Origin: Clostridia bacterium
GTDB lineage: Bacteria; Bacillota; Peptococcia; DRI-13; SM3-B62
Assembly (NCBI GenBank): GCA_018432615.1
Contig: JAHDSQ010000001.1
Span: 62,001 to 126,000 of the forward strand
Length of the DNA stretch: 64,000 bases
Direction: 5' to 3'
Under the pieces are notes generated by a model. The model searched no databases. It had not been told where the DNA came from and saw only the letters and a list, made by a program, of their open reading frames with translations. The stretch's first letter is position 1. Each line of letters opens with the position of its first letter. The position numbers and the translations under genes are program-made. Shown piece after piece: positions 52,601 through 57,400 of the stretch.

Positions 52601-52828
52601 GGGCCGCTCTTGCCCTTGGCTTTAGAGGAGGCAGAGTTCTACGGCACGTGTCCTCCGATTTTGTGGGTGCTTATCAACCGTGACGAGGGAGGACAAGGAA
52701 AAGGAAATCTGCTGAAGCTCGATCTTACGCTGGCCGCCGAGGACGGAACCCTCTGGGCGGCAATCAAAGGTTTTACGGTCAAGCCGACGAATGGGCCGGT
52801 GTTAGAACCGGATAAGGGGGGTGTTTGA
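32120..52828 (+). CDS. Giant trans-AT PKS spanning the end of module 5 to the DH of module 9
   Basis: A 6902-aa megasynthase. Order by residue: DH1 1-295, ACP 330-405, KR3 430-860; KS6 897-1335, ACP-like insert ~1374-1500, DH2 1647-1930, KR4 1935-2350, ACP 2390-2460; KS7 2521-2965, DH3 3150-3440, KR5 3470-3900, cMT3 3935-4275, ACP 4315-4390; KS8 4444-4860, DH4 5037-5330, KR6 5335-5770, ACP 5832-5905; KS9 5979-6420, DH5 6607-6895. All four KSs have Cys, HGTGT and KSNIGH. DH2-DH4 have HxxxGxxxxP and DAALQ; DH5 reads LLEAVLQ, so Asp is Glu6811. The ATG follows GGAGGG by 9 nt and overlaps the previous stop by 7 nt. The gene ends 1 nt before the next start. No AT or TE domain. Confidence 0.96.
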   Translation: MLGKRKETFLQKINHGNYIVRDHHVHGVRTLPGVTLLDMIYRLSREYLGTQEIELRDILFRQAVVTAEEFDKHLYVTFTPHQDEWKVVIVSQKTHQGRALGTTFDENMECRLLRREHVKNPKRFAAGQFIEHAPLKWDMDALYELARRSGINHYEFMKTLGTVYQKDDEEVINLHLSEVAESFRRKFYAHPAFLDGSTFAGLSFNLSGKSNDIFYGNVPYIPFMIKRFCIYKPLPGEIFTYTQRKKRSDESSAAVLDIVKSDITVWDETGEMLVEFEELTLKRIREPGLIKNLLKLEAQPEIVESSSSREKRESIVAEPAAEYVAKEGGNITAYLQKEIAGVLEKDSSQVNTTSGFYELGLDSAQLLGLVGSLEKKVGKQLYPTLLFEYSSIHSLSGYLRENHPEAFTSAEPAESLKVVQQQQEQQEEGNSALLFYRSVWDEEETQQVSSAKPGVKTHVVVVLCEEGSPLPSSLQEKLGGAEVLGLEARSSKNITESFEDRFIRLFEILQKMLRRKEKGQVLLQVLAEAEGEGRLAYACGGLLRTACLENPKISGQIITVEQISGRTAKDLARLLQREAAGYKDGCLEVCYRGEPLRRYRKKLREIRAKAETEVPWLKENGVYLITGGLGGLGILLAGYLAGKGKVKLALLGRQELSIKTKEQLRQLRKKGTEVLYCQGDVGKKEDVVKALEDIKKTLGPLAGVFHCAGVLKDKVIIQKKQDEIKEVFRPKVHGLWNLDEAVGSEKLDFFVAFSSLSAVLGNLGQADYASANAFMDSFAELRRLRVEKGERFGKTMTVNWPLWSAGGMKVDYETEKKLYHDLGLSLLPTVYGLSALEAVMAQEEVQSVVLYGHEERIKKHLDGYNEGGEATVVGEGSKARAEAEIWVSEGRKAIDTDEVAIIGLAGRYPRSETIEEYYRNLREGKDCITGFPRERWKNYRFSYDVEKFYRYGGFLEGIDCFDPLFFNISPRQAERMDPQARLFLETAWEACEDAGWCQDRLLHHYPSSSEKSVGVFVGVFWSHYELFGAEITQRGMPLSFGIGAAAIANWVSYCLNLHGPSMAIDSMCSSSLTALHLACESLRKGECHYAIVGGVNLVTHPHKYIALQEAGFLASDGVSRSFGKGGDGYVPGEGVGAVLVTSLSRAEKEGYPIYGLIKGSALNHVGKTAGVTVPDPVAQAEVIADAIKRAGVNPRTIGYLEAHGTGTSLGDPIEVQGLQRAFARWTVDKQFCAIGSCKSNIGHLEAAAGMAGLTKVLLQFKYREIFPSLHAREPNPHIPFGETPFAVAQELRAWQPYLAGTDKGTVVYPRRAGISAFGANGSNAHFIVEEYIKPEQIRLRESPVNKKVLVPLSAASKGQLLRYAEKLLAFLLKEGGGGTGDGKGFAMAGRVADRLLLEKLEAEIQEVLASLLGVEEKEISPQQEFGELTIAYPELLALHRALCAKWGIGLEEKTVLTAGSVSELAAETMNRHGDELAEESDKPTVSFLKEEDLRWLDPVSLAYTLQVGREAQEERVVFLVGDINELVRELQAFIARKGDTGNAGSCFVGSVKKGLTEPEETSGREDKETEAATAAWLKEGKGEQLAELWVRGVKIPWENLYGQEKPRRINLPTYPFAKESYWLPETAGLEVDGVAAAGRMPLLTAGSALHPLLQQNTSDLYEQRYTTSFSGEEFFLADHRVKGKKVLPAAACLEMARAAAVQATGVQSGVVLLKNIVWLRPLVVDEALLQVEIGLSPGKEGEIAFRIYQGETIYSEGTAIVTGEAENSSTVDISRLLEQCGEGVLEAAECYEIFKRMGLEYAPGHQGLEGIHLGKEEVLARLVLPSFLEDTLDEYVLHPGMLDAALQASLGLLIAETEGRDTDKPLLPFALEEMEIIKSCTRKMWAVVRQSGKSPVGSGSRRYDLELCSDDGNVCARLRGLTVREGTKRELAFYVPSWQESNIAQEGTVKMEDGQHVAVLCGGDEQWCRGVAKSLQEQRAGIKCIVIPSPQQEVAARFQDCAAMVLEEVSRIFKEKANEGVLLQVVVPNEGEDQVLAGLSGFLRTARLENPRLVGQVVEVPQELAEDSLVKVLRENDARTHEDWVRYRDGKRFVKCWHEVTPTYKEEKIPWKKGGVYLLSGGAGGLGRILAEEIVKRVGDVTLILSGRSLLSEKKAAWLKELGKEQGRVIYRQANIADKKETVKLIKDIVKEYGPLNGIIHCAGVLRDSFVINKTGEELREVMAPKVAGLVNLDEASKDLRLDFFLLFSSGAAVLGNIGQADYAAANAFMDVYADFRRELVNKGQRRGRMLSLNWPLWKDGGMQPDERTMGVIEENMGMAALTREEGLRALYRSFAGEESQVMVTGSEFRLPAFLRGEKEVRAENTVSYADGEGAGEGAEGIGPEKVEGFLKKLLSAELKLPPERIEADALLEKYGIDSVMVLRLTNELEKTFGSLSKTLFFEYRSIRELSGYFLEFHRGRLFELIKTGQETPVGTMLRNGGTPRFTAESGKAAEPYGRRRFLTKADSVVGLQKESAPQNKEIAVIGLAGRYPGARNIREFWQVLREGRDCITEIPRERWDHSQYYDEEKGRAGKTYSKWGGFLEGADEFDSLFFNISPREAELLDPQTRLFLECAYAVMEDAGYTRKSLATRSVAGLKNNVGVYVGVMYEDYLLLGTRGEKRQNGGIIFPNTSSIANRVSYSGDFHGPSMVVNTMCSSSLTSLHLACRGLQRGECEVALAGGVNLSLHPQKYLSLAQANFMSSKGRCESFGKDGDGYVPGEGVGAILLKPLAQAEEDGDHIYGVIKGTALNHGGKTNGYTVPNPQAQSAVIISALEEAGIDPRLLSYLEAHGTGTILGDPIEINALTAAFRKYTQDVGFCAIGSVKSNIGHCESAAGIAGVTKVLLQLKYGQLVPSLHSELLNPHIDFDRTPFVVQREGAEWKRPQDGMEGGKQGQEQARIAGVSSFGAGGANAHVVIAEYIPEKGTRETRGTVPVVLSAKNEERLKEQAAQLAEALAREEYMSAELEDVAYTLQVGREAMSERLGIIAGSVGDLADKLRAFAKGNDEPEGIYRGQAKDSQEEFALFSSDEDIKEAVDKWIAGKKYAQLLQMWVKGFAFDWLKLYPGRRPRRISLPTYPFARERFPLPEIGSSRAGGSLSVPSVTSSGSGDLHPLLARNTSDLSEQRYTTVFTGQEFFLSDHVVKGRRILPGVVYLEMARAAVALAAGDFHGREESWSWQNVVWSRPCEVSDIPQEVHVGLYPVGEKEIAFEIYSTAVEDPEERVVYSQGSALLLPFKEPKHVDIEGWKQACSREVILAEDCYEAFRKMGIEYGPGHRGIERIYKGEGVVLARLALPDAVSGTLKQYVLHPALLDAALQAAVGFSLKESALPTPALPFALDSLEVFGNCTQVMWALLQAKEQDLGHSGNPVIEIELSDAQGVVCARMKGLVTRPVAEKKPPRKTADVNPVRDAMSPEAMLPEGSKEKLQGKVMLLPVWDAVTPAKGREFPAATQRVVVIGGQSSLLKAVQLQYPQAAVLSFQPGEKVEEIAKKLGAQGEVEHLIWLPAVTRNGSPQDEQLFKEQKDEVIQVLRIIKALLGLGYGDKGLGWTLLTAGAQAAVHGLSGVLAKEYPHWQVRVVELGAGDDRGLAEVFKILPHPGGEPFCYRNGEWFRQKLIPLEYAEGKQTLYREGGVYVVIGGAGGIGEVWSEYMIKTYRAQIIWLGRRKQDHKIEEKIERLARLGPAPIYIQADATKLEDMEKAYGLIKESHPQINGIVHAAIVLRDGTLANMQESDFLEAFGAKADVCLRLAQVFKGEKPDFVLFFSSAQSFAKPPGQGNYTAGCLFKDDFAKRISREWGCPGKVMNWGYWGQVGAVASSDYERRMAQAGIASIVPDEAMEALEGLLSGSWDQCVLLNTTGPLAMEGVTTEEVITAYPAKLPGVVDRLPREVLPEDSRLQLAVASRKQQEEMEELLGRILLAKIATRAGILPSYERWLGESIARITQVRGEGPASTEDEGELWQEWEEKKAGWPENTGLKARAVLVERTLAALPDVLTGKRAAPDVVFPEASFELVDGIYRDNPLADYCNEVLAKTAASYIKELLGQEPKARLRLLEIGAGTGGTTSVVLEKLQPYREQIAEYCYTDISRSFLLYGEREFSSRAPYLTCQVFDVEKPPTEQGVAVDHYDLVIAANVLHATRNMRQTLGNAKAVLKQNGLLLINEISESSLFLHLTFGLLEGWWRHEDPLLRISGCPGLYPHGWQNVLEAEGFRQVFFPAEGAHDLGQQIVGAASDGLIRQKSTKPSKVEKQVIPLRIAPVRQGLEASDDLLRQRLTAYLKGLVGETLKIAEDKIDTREDFRDYGVDSILVIQLTNALRQVLADVSTALFFEYPTIDALSEHFLRTQRDALLKLWGGEERESPAEKKAQQEEKGLSRLYSPGTVPYGSRRQQGRFLQRREHKDGIAVIGLAGRYPQAEDVYEYWLNLKAGKDCIREVPRQRREIAEEEWSNSWGGFMDEIDKFDPLFFRISPQEAEKMDPQERLFLQTAYACIEDAGYRPDRLCPSGKTGVFVGVMNGNYSAGTPYWSIANRVSYCLNLQGPSMTVDTACSSSLTALHLAVESLSNGVSECALVGGVNLVVDPVHYRRLTAMNMLSVQGKCRVFGEGADGFVVGEGVGAVLLKPLAQAIADKDHIYGVIKGTGINAGGKTGGYTVPNPQAQARVVRETLQKSGIHARRVSYLEAHGTGTALGDPIEIAGLCRAFGEDTQDKQFCAIGSAKSNIGHTESASGIAGLTKVLLQLKYGLLVPSLHSRELNPEIDFAGSPFVVQQELKEWKRPALEIDGVRKEYPRIAGISSFGAGGANAHVIVEEYVQEEQGVSATTMNTSEPVMIVLSAQDEEGLIARAKQLLALLAREETQTEFGLKEMAYTLQVGRMPLEERLGLLASSRGELAEKLQDFLCEKQGSAGLYRGQVKRKKGALAVLAADEEMQETLNKWLQRKKYGRILEMWVQGLDFDWNQLYQGEKPRRMSLPTYPFAKESYWLKGEQKVSVWVEHLHPLLHRNTSDLTEQRFSTVFTGKETFLIDHVIRGKSVLPGVVYLEMARAAAEHAGAVLWGEKAPVMLQKVVWLRPLVVEEGPVKVDIGLYPQENGEIGFEVYSGTDGGTEENKEPVVFCRGEVKGLPSMTGGRCEIAALQEACGQRIMTKEECYEAFCGMGLEYGPGQQGLERIEAGQGQALARLFLPSVGTVPVAGSVRSGYVLSPGIMDAALQSVLGLSDGQGELKPALPFALEEMTVFGALAPSMWAHVRYSQGSTAGDRIRKFDIDVCDEEGNIAVMIKGYSTREMAGGVELKVLPLTETFLLKPAWREKALGTEKEAEGKGISLKPPSQRLIIFCEPSEEFTGRYHLKGEGFIEGGRTLLFASREKSLADRFQEYAAGLLEEIKKLCLQKTEDEVLIQVVVSSGKKRRQAKEAEVLGALAAMLKTARLENPRFRGQVIEIEDLTDIEGILAENSRYPLETRISYREGKRLVESWQDEGEPVKAEAALPWREGGRYLITGGLGGLGFIVAQDIVQKAPGSLVILTGRSQLDGHKKTKLQELQRLGETGKRGTRIEYRQLDVNDRQAVVSLFAEIRKEFGGLEGIIHSAGVIRDSLILKKTKEDLLEVLSPKTTGLVNLDEAGKELTLDFIVAFSSLAGAFGNVGQAGYAAANSFMDVYALYRKELTMKKQRQGRMISIAWPLWEEGGMGVDEITRAGMKDRTGLWPLDSKNGLQALYQAVAFGEERVLVAKGDPAEIRDKLLQSEAVEAKAETRAETRTEIRPDVTGGPACETKQEESEGEAAGLERETAIYLKTLLSEVLKLPPQKIDEEAPLEKYGIDSVMVMQLTTELEKTFGALSKTLFFEYQSILELAQYFLENHRGHLSRLLRKKAEQTAVSHDKNEGYKETYKEAVAVGTTPEDSGEPRKVRFTYGIGRTPGRYPGFYPGPSSGETTGAMDIAVIGLAGRYPGARNLREFWQNLCQGVDSITEIPRERWDYSQYYDEEKGKPGKTYSKWGGFLEGAAEFDPLFFNITPREAELMDPQGRLFLQCVHEVLEDAGYTRGRLKGYRGNGLEGNVGVYVGVMNEDYALLGAREQAWGRPVVLAGNPSAIANRVSYFYNFHGPSMAVDTMCSSSLTAIHLACRGIQKGECEMALAGGVNLSLHPGKYIMLGENNFVSSKGRCESFGEGGDGYVPSEGVGAVLLKPLTKAIAEQDQIYGVIKATVVNHGGKTNGYTVPNPQAQADVIGRAFREADIDPRTIGYVEAHGTGTILGDPIEITGLSKAFREYTQDAQFCAIGSVKSNIGHSESAAGIAGLTKVLLQLKYGRLVPSLHCAKLNSHIDFAQTPFVVQQDLAEWKRPLLEEGGKMKEYPRLAGLSAFGAGGSNAHLVVEEYREQDQLQTKDKEFAEPAAIVLSAKNEARLQERAEQLIAFLEELGPDGVALHDLAYTLQIGREEMEERLALVAGTIPELVEKLKGFLEGKEETELYRGQVRVSSGLPAVFAADEDLEKTIAAWLAKKKYGKLLEFWVQGASLDWERLYEEVKPRRISLPTYPFAQEEYWAPQSKRGKTVGEAAGIGGLAVLHPLLHRNTSDFKEQRYSSRFMGGESFLAEHIVRGKAVLPGIAYLEMARAAREQALGEGDSLSAGLWFKKLVWSRPLVVAEQTAPVHIRLFLKEREEVAYEIYRASSQKGGEVLVYGQGVMAGGKGLKGPGLEIEELKGQCDQNVIEAAQYYESWQKKGYEFGPVYRGLEKLYLGRGQVLAKVSLPASLVDTQERYGLHPVLLEAVLQAGVMLSKETERPGPLLPLALEEAEFYGTCPPILWVLINRDEGGQGKGNLLKLDLTLAAEDGTLWAAIKGFTVKPTNGPVLEPDKGGV
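34805..39500 (+). other. PKS module 6: KS-[ACP-like insert]-DH-KR-ACP
   Basis: KS6 Cys 35321 (DSMCSSS). Between the KS and its usual linker end sits an extra ~125 residues (36240-36615) shaped like a carrier domain without Ser. DH2 (ADHRVKGKKVLP near 37148; HPGMLDAALQ near 37630), KR4 (GGAGGLG near 38480; YAAAN) and ACP (Ser 39374) follow. Expected product: an olefin. Confidence 0.87.
39680..45300 (+). other. PKS module 7: KS-DH-KR-cMT-ACP
   Basis: KS7 Cys 40208 (NTMCSSS); DH3 (SDHVVKGRRILPG, HPALLDAALQ); KR5 (GGAGGIGE near 43160, YTAGC type); cMT3 (LLEIGAGTGGT near 44406-44440); ACP Ser 45161. The only methylating module with a DH: expected product an alpha-methyl olefin. Confidence 0.88.
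45448..49830 (+). other. PKS module 8: KS-DH-KR-ACP
   Basis: KS8 Cys 45887 (DTACSSS); DH4 (IDHVIRGKSVLPG; SPGIMDAALQ with the catalytic Asp and Gln kept); KR6 (TGGLGGLG near 48738, YAAAN); ACP Ser 49706. Expected product: an olefin. Confidence 0.88.
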
Positions 52829-54440
52829 GATGAAAGGACAACAGGAGAGGGCTCCTTTAGCCGCAGTGCCGGGGAAGACGGGGGTCATGCTGTACAAGCC
52901 TTGTTGGCTGGAAAAAGCGATAAAAGGGCAGGAGAATGTGATTGGGACGGACTTCAGGCGGTTGGTGGTTTTTTGCGAACCGCAAGGTCTTAAGAAGGAG
53001 GATATTACCGAGAAGATAGAAGGGACAGGCTGTCTGATCCTGCAATCACGGAAAAAGGAAATTGAAAAAAGGTATCAGGAATATGCCTTGCGGTTGTTGC
53101 AAGAGATCCAGGCCATCATGGGGGAGCAGGACACGTCACGGGTGCTGATCCAGGTCATGATATCCTCCCGGGGAGAACAGCGCTTATTCGGCGGACTATC
53201 CGGGTTGCTTAAAACAGCTCAAGCCGAGTCCTCCCGCCTGTGGGGGCAGCTCATTATGACCGATGACTGGGGGGAAAAGGGCGTGATCGAAAAGCTGAGG
53301 GAGAACGGCTTATTCCCTCATGATGCCCTGATCCGTTACCGGGAAGGCAAACGGCAGGTGGCCGGTTGGGAGGAAGTAACGGGAGCGGCCCAGGGAGAGA
53401 GCCTTCCCTGGCAAGATAAGGGCGTTTACCTTATTACCGGAGGCGCGGGGGGCTTAGGACTGATCTTCGCCTCAGAAATAGCAAGAAGGGTCGAAAACCC
53501 GGTCATCGTTTTGACCGGGCGTTCTTCTTTGGATAAGGCGGGGGAAAAGCTGGCGGAAAAGTTTGCTGACATTAAAGCCAGGATCGTCTACAGACAAGCG
53601 GATGTGACACAAAAAAGGGAGACGGTTGACCTTGTTGCAGGCATCAGAGAGGAATTTGGCAGGCTGGACGGCATTATCCATGCAGCCGGTGTCACCAGGG
53701 ACAGCCTGATAATTAACAAGACTGCGGAGCAACTGCGGGAGGTTTTCGCTACCAAGGTGGAGGGGCTGTTGAATCTGGAGACGGCCTGTCGGGGAAGGGA
53801 GCTTGATTTCCTAGTTCTCTTTTCTTCCCTGGCGGCGAGTCTGGGCAATCCGGGACAGGCTGATTACGCTGCAGCCAATGCTTTCCTTGACTGTTATGCT
53901 GAATACCGCAACGAACTGGGGACAGACGGAGAAAAGCAGTTCGCTCGTATCATTTCGTATAACTGGCCCCTTTGGCAGGAGGGGGGAATGCGAGTGCCGC
54001 AAGAGGCGGAAAGGAGTATGCGGCAGAAGGGGCTTGTTCCATTGAAGACTGCCGGCGGAATCAGTTCCTTTTATCAGGGTTGGGCTCTTGGCGGGTCGCG
54101 GGTCATGGTAGTGGAGGAGGATAGCCTCCAACTGAGAGAAGGAATGTCCGCTCAAGCCTATCCCCGGTTGTCCGACCGGAAAAATCCGGTGCCGGTCAAG
54201 CCGGAAAAGCTGCGGCAAGAAACGCTGCGTCGTTTGAAAGAGGTGTTTGGCGAAATCACCGGTTTAAGCAGTGATCAGATAGATGCCCAGGAAATACTGG
54301 AAAGCTACGGGATAGATTCTGTCATGATAAGCAAATTGAACAGCAGGCTGGAATCGGTTTTCCGGGAGGTATCCAAAACACTGTTCTTTGAAGGCCGTAC
54401 CTTGGAGGCTGTAGCCCGTCGTCTTTGTGAGGATTATCCA
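50052..54440 (+). other. PKS module 9, split: KS-DH | KR-ACP
   Basis: KS9 Cys 50582 (DTMCSSS) and DH5 (AEHIVRGKAVLPG; catalytic Asp replaced by Glu, codon 52550) end one protein; KR7 (TGGAGGLG near 53440, YAAAN near 53865) and ACP (Ser 54318) open the next. Expected product: an olefin if DH5 works, otherwise a beta-hydroxyl. Confidence 0.85.
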
Positions 54441-57400
54441 GAGGAATGTATGGCGTGGGCTCATTTACAGGGCGGCAAGGAAGAGAACGAGGACAAGGAT
54501 ATCTTTAGTGATGATGTTTTGGAATGGGAAGAAGATGAAGGATTTCCGCTTTTGAAGCCTTTGAAGGCCCCGCAGATGAGGGCAGGGGCATTTGAACCGA
54601 TTGCCGTAATCGGTCTAAGCGGGAAGTACCCTCAGGCGGAAAACTTGACGGAATACTGGGAGAATCTGCAAACTGGCAAGGACTGCATCACGGAAATACC
54701 TTCGGAACGCTGGTCTCTGGAGGGGTTTTACCTTCCGGATCAGCAAAAAGCGGCGGCTACGGGGAAGAGCTACTGTAAGTGGGGCGGCTTTATAGATGGG
54801 TTTGCCGACTTTGACCCCCTCTTTTTTAACATTTCTCCCCGGGAGGCCTTAAACATGGATCCCCAGGAACGTCTGTTTATTGAGCATTGCTGGCAGGTTC
54901 TGGAGGACGCGGGGTATACCAGGCAGCAGCTGACAGAGGAATACGGCGGCAGGGTCGGGGTTTTTGCGGGTATCACCAAAACCGGTTTTGCATTGTATGG
55001 TCCGGATTTGTGGAGGCAGGGGGAGCAGGTTTTTCCCCGAACTTCCTTTAGTTCTCTGGCCAATCGGGTCTCTTACCTTTTTGACCTGCGGGGGCCCAGT
55101 ATGCCGGTGGATACGATGTGTTCCTCCTCCTCGACGGCAATCCATGAGGCCTGCAGGTGCATCCAGCGGGGTGAATGTGAAATGGCCATTGCCGGCGGGG
55201 TCAATCTTTACCTCCATCCCGCCAACTATAACGAGCTGTGCGTGCAGCAGATGCTGTCGCCAGATGGGAAAAGCCGGGCCTTTGGTGACGGGGCCAACGG
55301 TTTTGTACCGGGAGAAGGGGTCGGTTGCGTCCTCCTGAAACCGCTGTCCCAGGCGGTTGAAGACGGTGATAATATTTATGCCGTCATCAGAGGAACGGCA
55401 GTTAACCATGACGGAAAAACCAACGGCTACACCGTGCCCAACCCCCAAGCCCAAAGTGAGGTTATTCGGGCCGCTCTGGACAAGGCGGGAATCAAGGCCA
55501 GAGAAGTCAGCTATTTCGAGGCCCACGGCACGGGTACCAGATTGGGTGACCCTATAGAAATTACGGGGGCTAAACAGGCCTTTGAGGGTGATACCAAAGA
55601 AAGAGGCTACTGTTCCCTGGGCTCTGTCAAGTCTAATATCGGGCATTTGGAGGCGGCGGCAGGGATTGCGGGGCTGACCAAAATAGTATTACAGATGAAG
55701 CACAGAAAGCTTGTGCCGAGTTTGCATGCCCAAGTTTTAAACCCAAACATCAATTTTGCCAAAACCCCCTTTGTCCTGCAGCAGGAGTTAGCCGATTGGA
55801 ACAGTGAGGAATATCCCAGGATTGCAGGGCTTTCTTCTTTTGGAGCGGGAGGAGCCAACGCCCACATTGTGCTGGAGGAATACCTGTCTGCCGAAAGAGA
55901 ACATCCCGTTTCTGTCTTTGATGATAAGAGGCCGGCAGTGATCGTGCTTTCCGCGCGGAATAAAGAGGATTTAAAGAAACGGGCGGAGGGGCTTTTGTCT
56001 TGGCTCAAGGTCCGGGAATATTCCGAGGCGGACCTGGCCGCTCTTGCCTATACCCTGCAGGTGGGGCGCGAGGCGATGGAAGAAAGGCTGGGGATGACGG
56101 TTACTTCTTTGCAGGGGTTGGAGGAAAAGCTGCAGGACTATTTGGAGGGCAAGGAAGAAAATAATGACCTTTATTGCGGCCGAGTCGAAGAAAACAAGGA
56201 AAAATTGGCGGCCCTGGCAACAGACGAGGTAGTACAGGAAAACGTCAGTCGGTGGTTGGAAAACGGGGAATATGGCAGGCTTCTAAAGATGTGGGTCCGG
56301 GGAATGAACCTGGATTGGAACAGGCTCTATCAGGGGGAAAAACCAAAGCGAATCAGTCTTCCCACCTACCCGTTTGCCCGGGAACGCTACTGGCTGTCTG
56401 AAATGCAGGAGGGAGAAAAAAGAGCGGAGTTTGTTCATTCTTCACTGCATCCCTTACTGCATAGGAATACGTCGAATTTGACAGAACTGCGGTATACTTC
56501 GGTTTTTACGGGAAAAGAGTTCTTTTTACGAGATCACATGGTGCAGGGACGGCATATTTTACCGGGAGTAGCTTATCTGGAAATGGCTCGGGCAGCAGCA
56601 GAACTGGCGGCGGGAGAGATGCAGGGGATGAAATCCTGCTTAACACTGAAAAACGTGGTGTGGGCACAGCCTGCCCTTGTAAAAGAGGGAGAGGAGCTGT
56701 GCCTGCATCTGGGACTTTATCCCACAGAGGAAGGGGAGCTGACCTATGAGGTTTACGGCACTCCCGAGAAAGAGGTTGATAAGCCTCTTATCTACAGCCA
56801 GGGTACGGTCGAGATTGAGGGGGAAAAAACCAGGCCGAAAATGGATGTGTCGGCGGTCAGGGCGGCTTGTTCCAAAGGTATGCTGACCGGCCAACAGTGC
56901 TACGAGATATTTTCCCAAATGGGGATCGACTACGGCCCGGGTCATCGGGCTATTGAAGAGGTCTATCTGGGGGAGGAAGTGGCGGTGGCAAAACTGGTGT
57001 TACCCTCTGCCGTCAAAGAAACTGCCGAAGGATTTGTCCTGCACCCGGCCATGCTGGACGGCGCGCTGCAGGCCTCTTTAGGGCTGGCCTTGGCCGCGGG
57101 TGCATCCGCTCCTCTGGTGCCATTTGCCTTGGAGGAGTTAGAGGTCTATACCGCCTGTGTTCCAAGGATGTGGGCCTTGCTGCGCCGCGGTGCGAAGGAG
57201 GGCACCGGAGCCGGAACAGAAAGCCTTGATATCGATTGCTGTGATGAGGAGGGAAATGTCTGTGCCCGGCTGAAAGGGTATTTTCCCAGGACACTGAAGG
57301 GAGAAGAAAGAAAGACGGAGGAAACGATGCTGCTGGAGCCCTGTTGGCGGCAAGATGATATCGCCGCATCTGATGTTTTGCCTCCGACGGCAGGTTCGGA

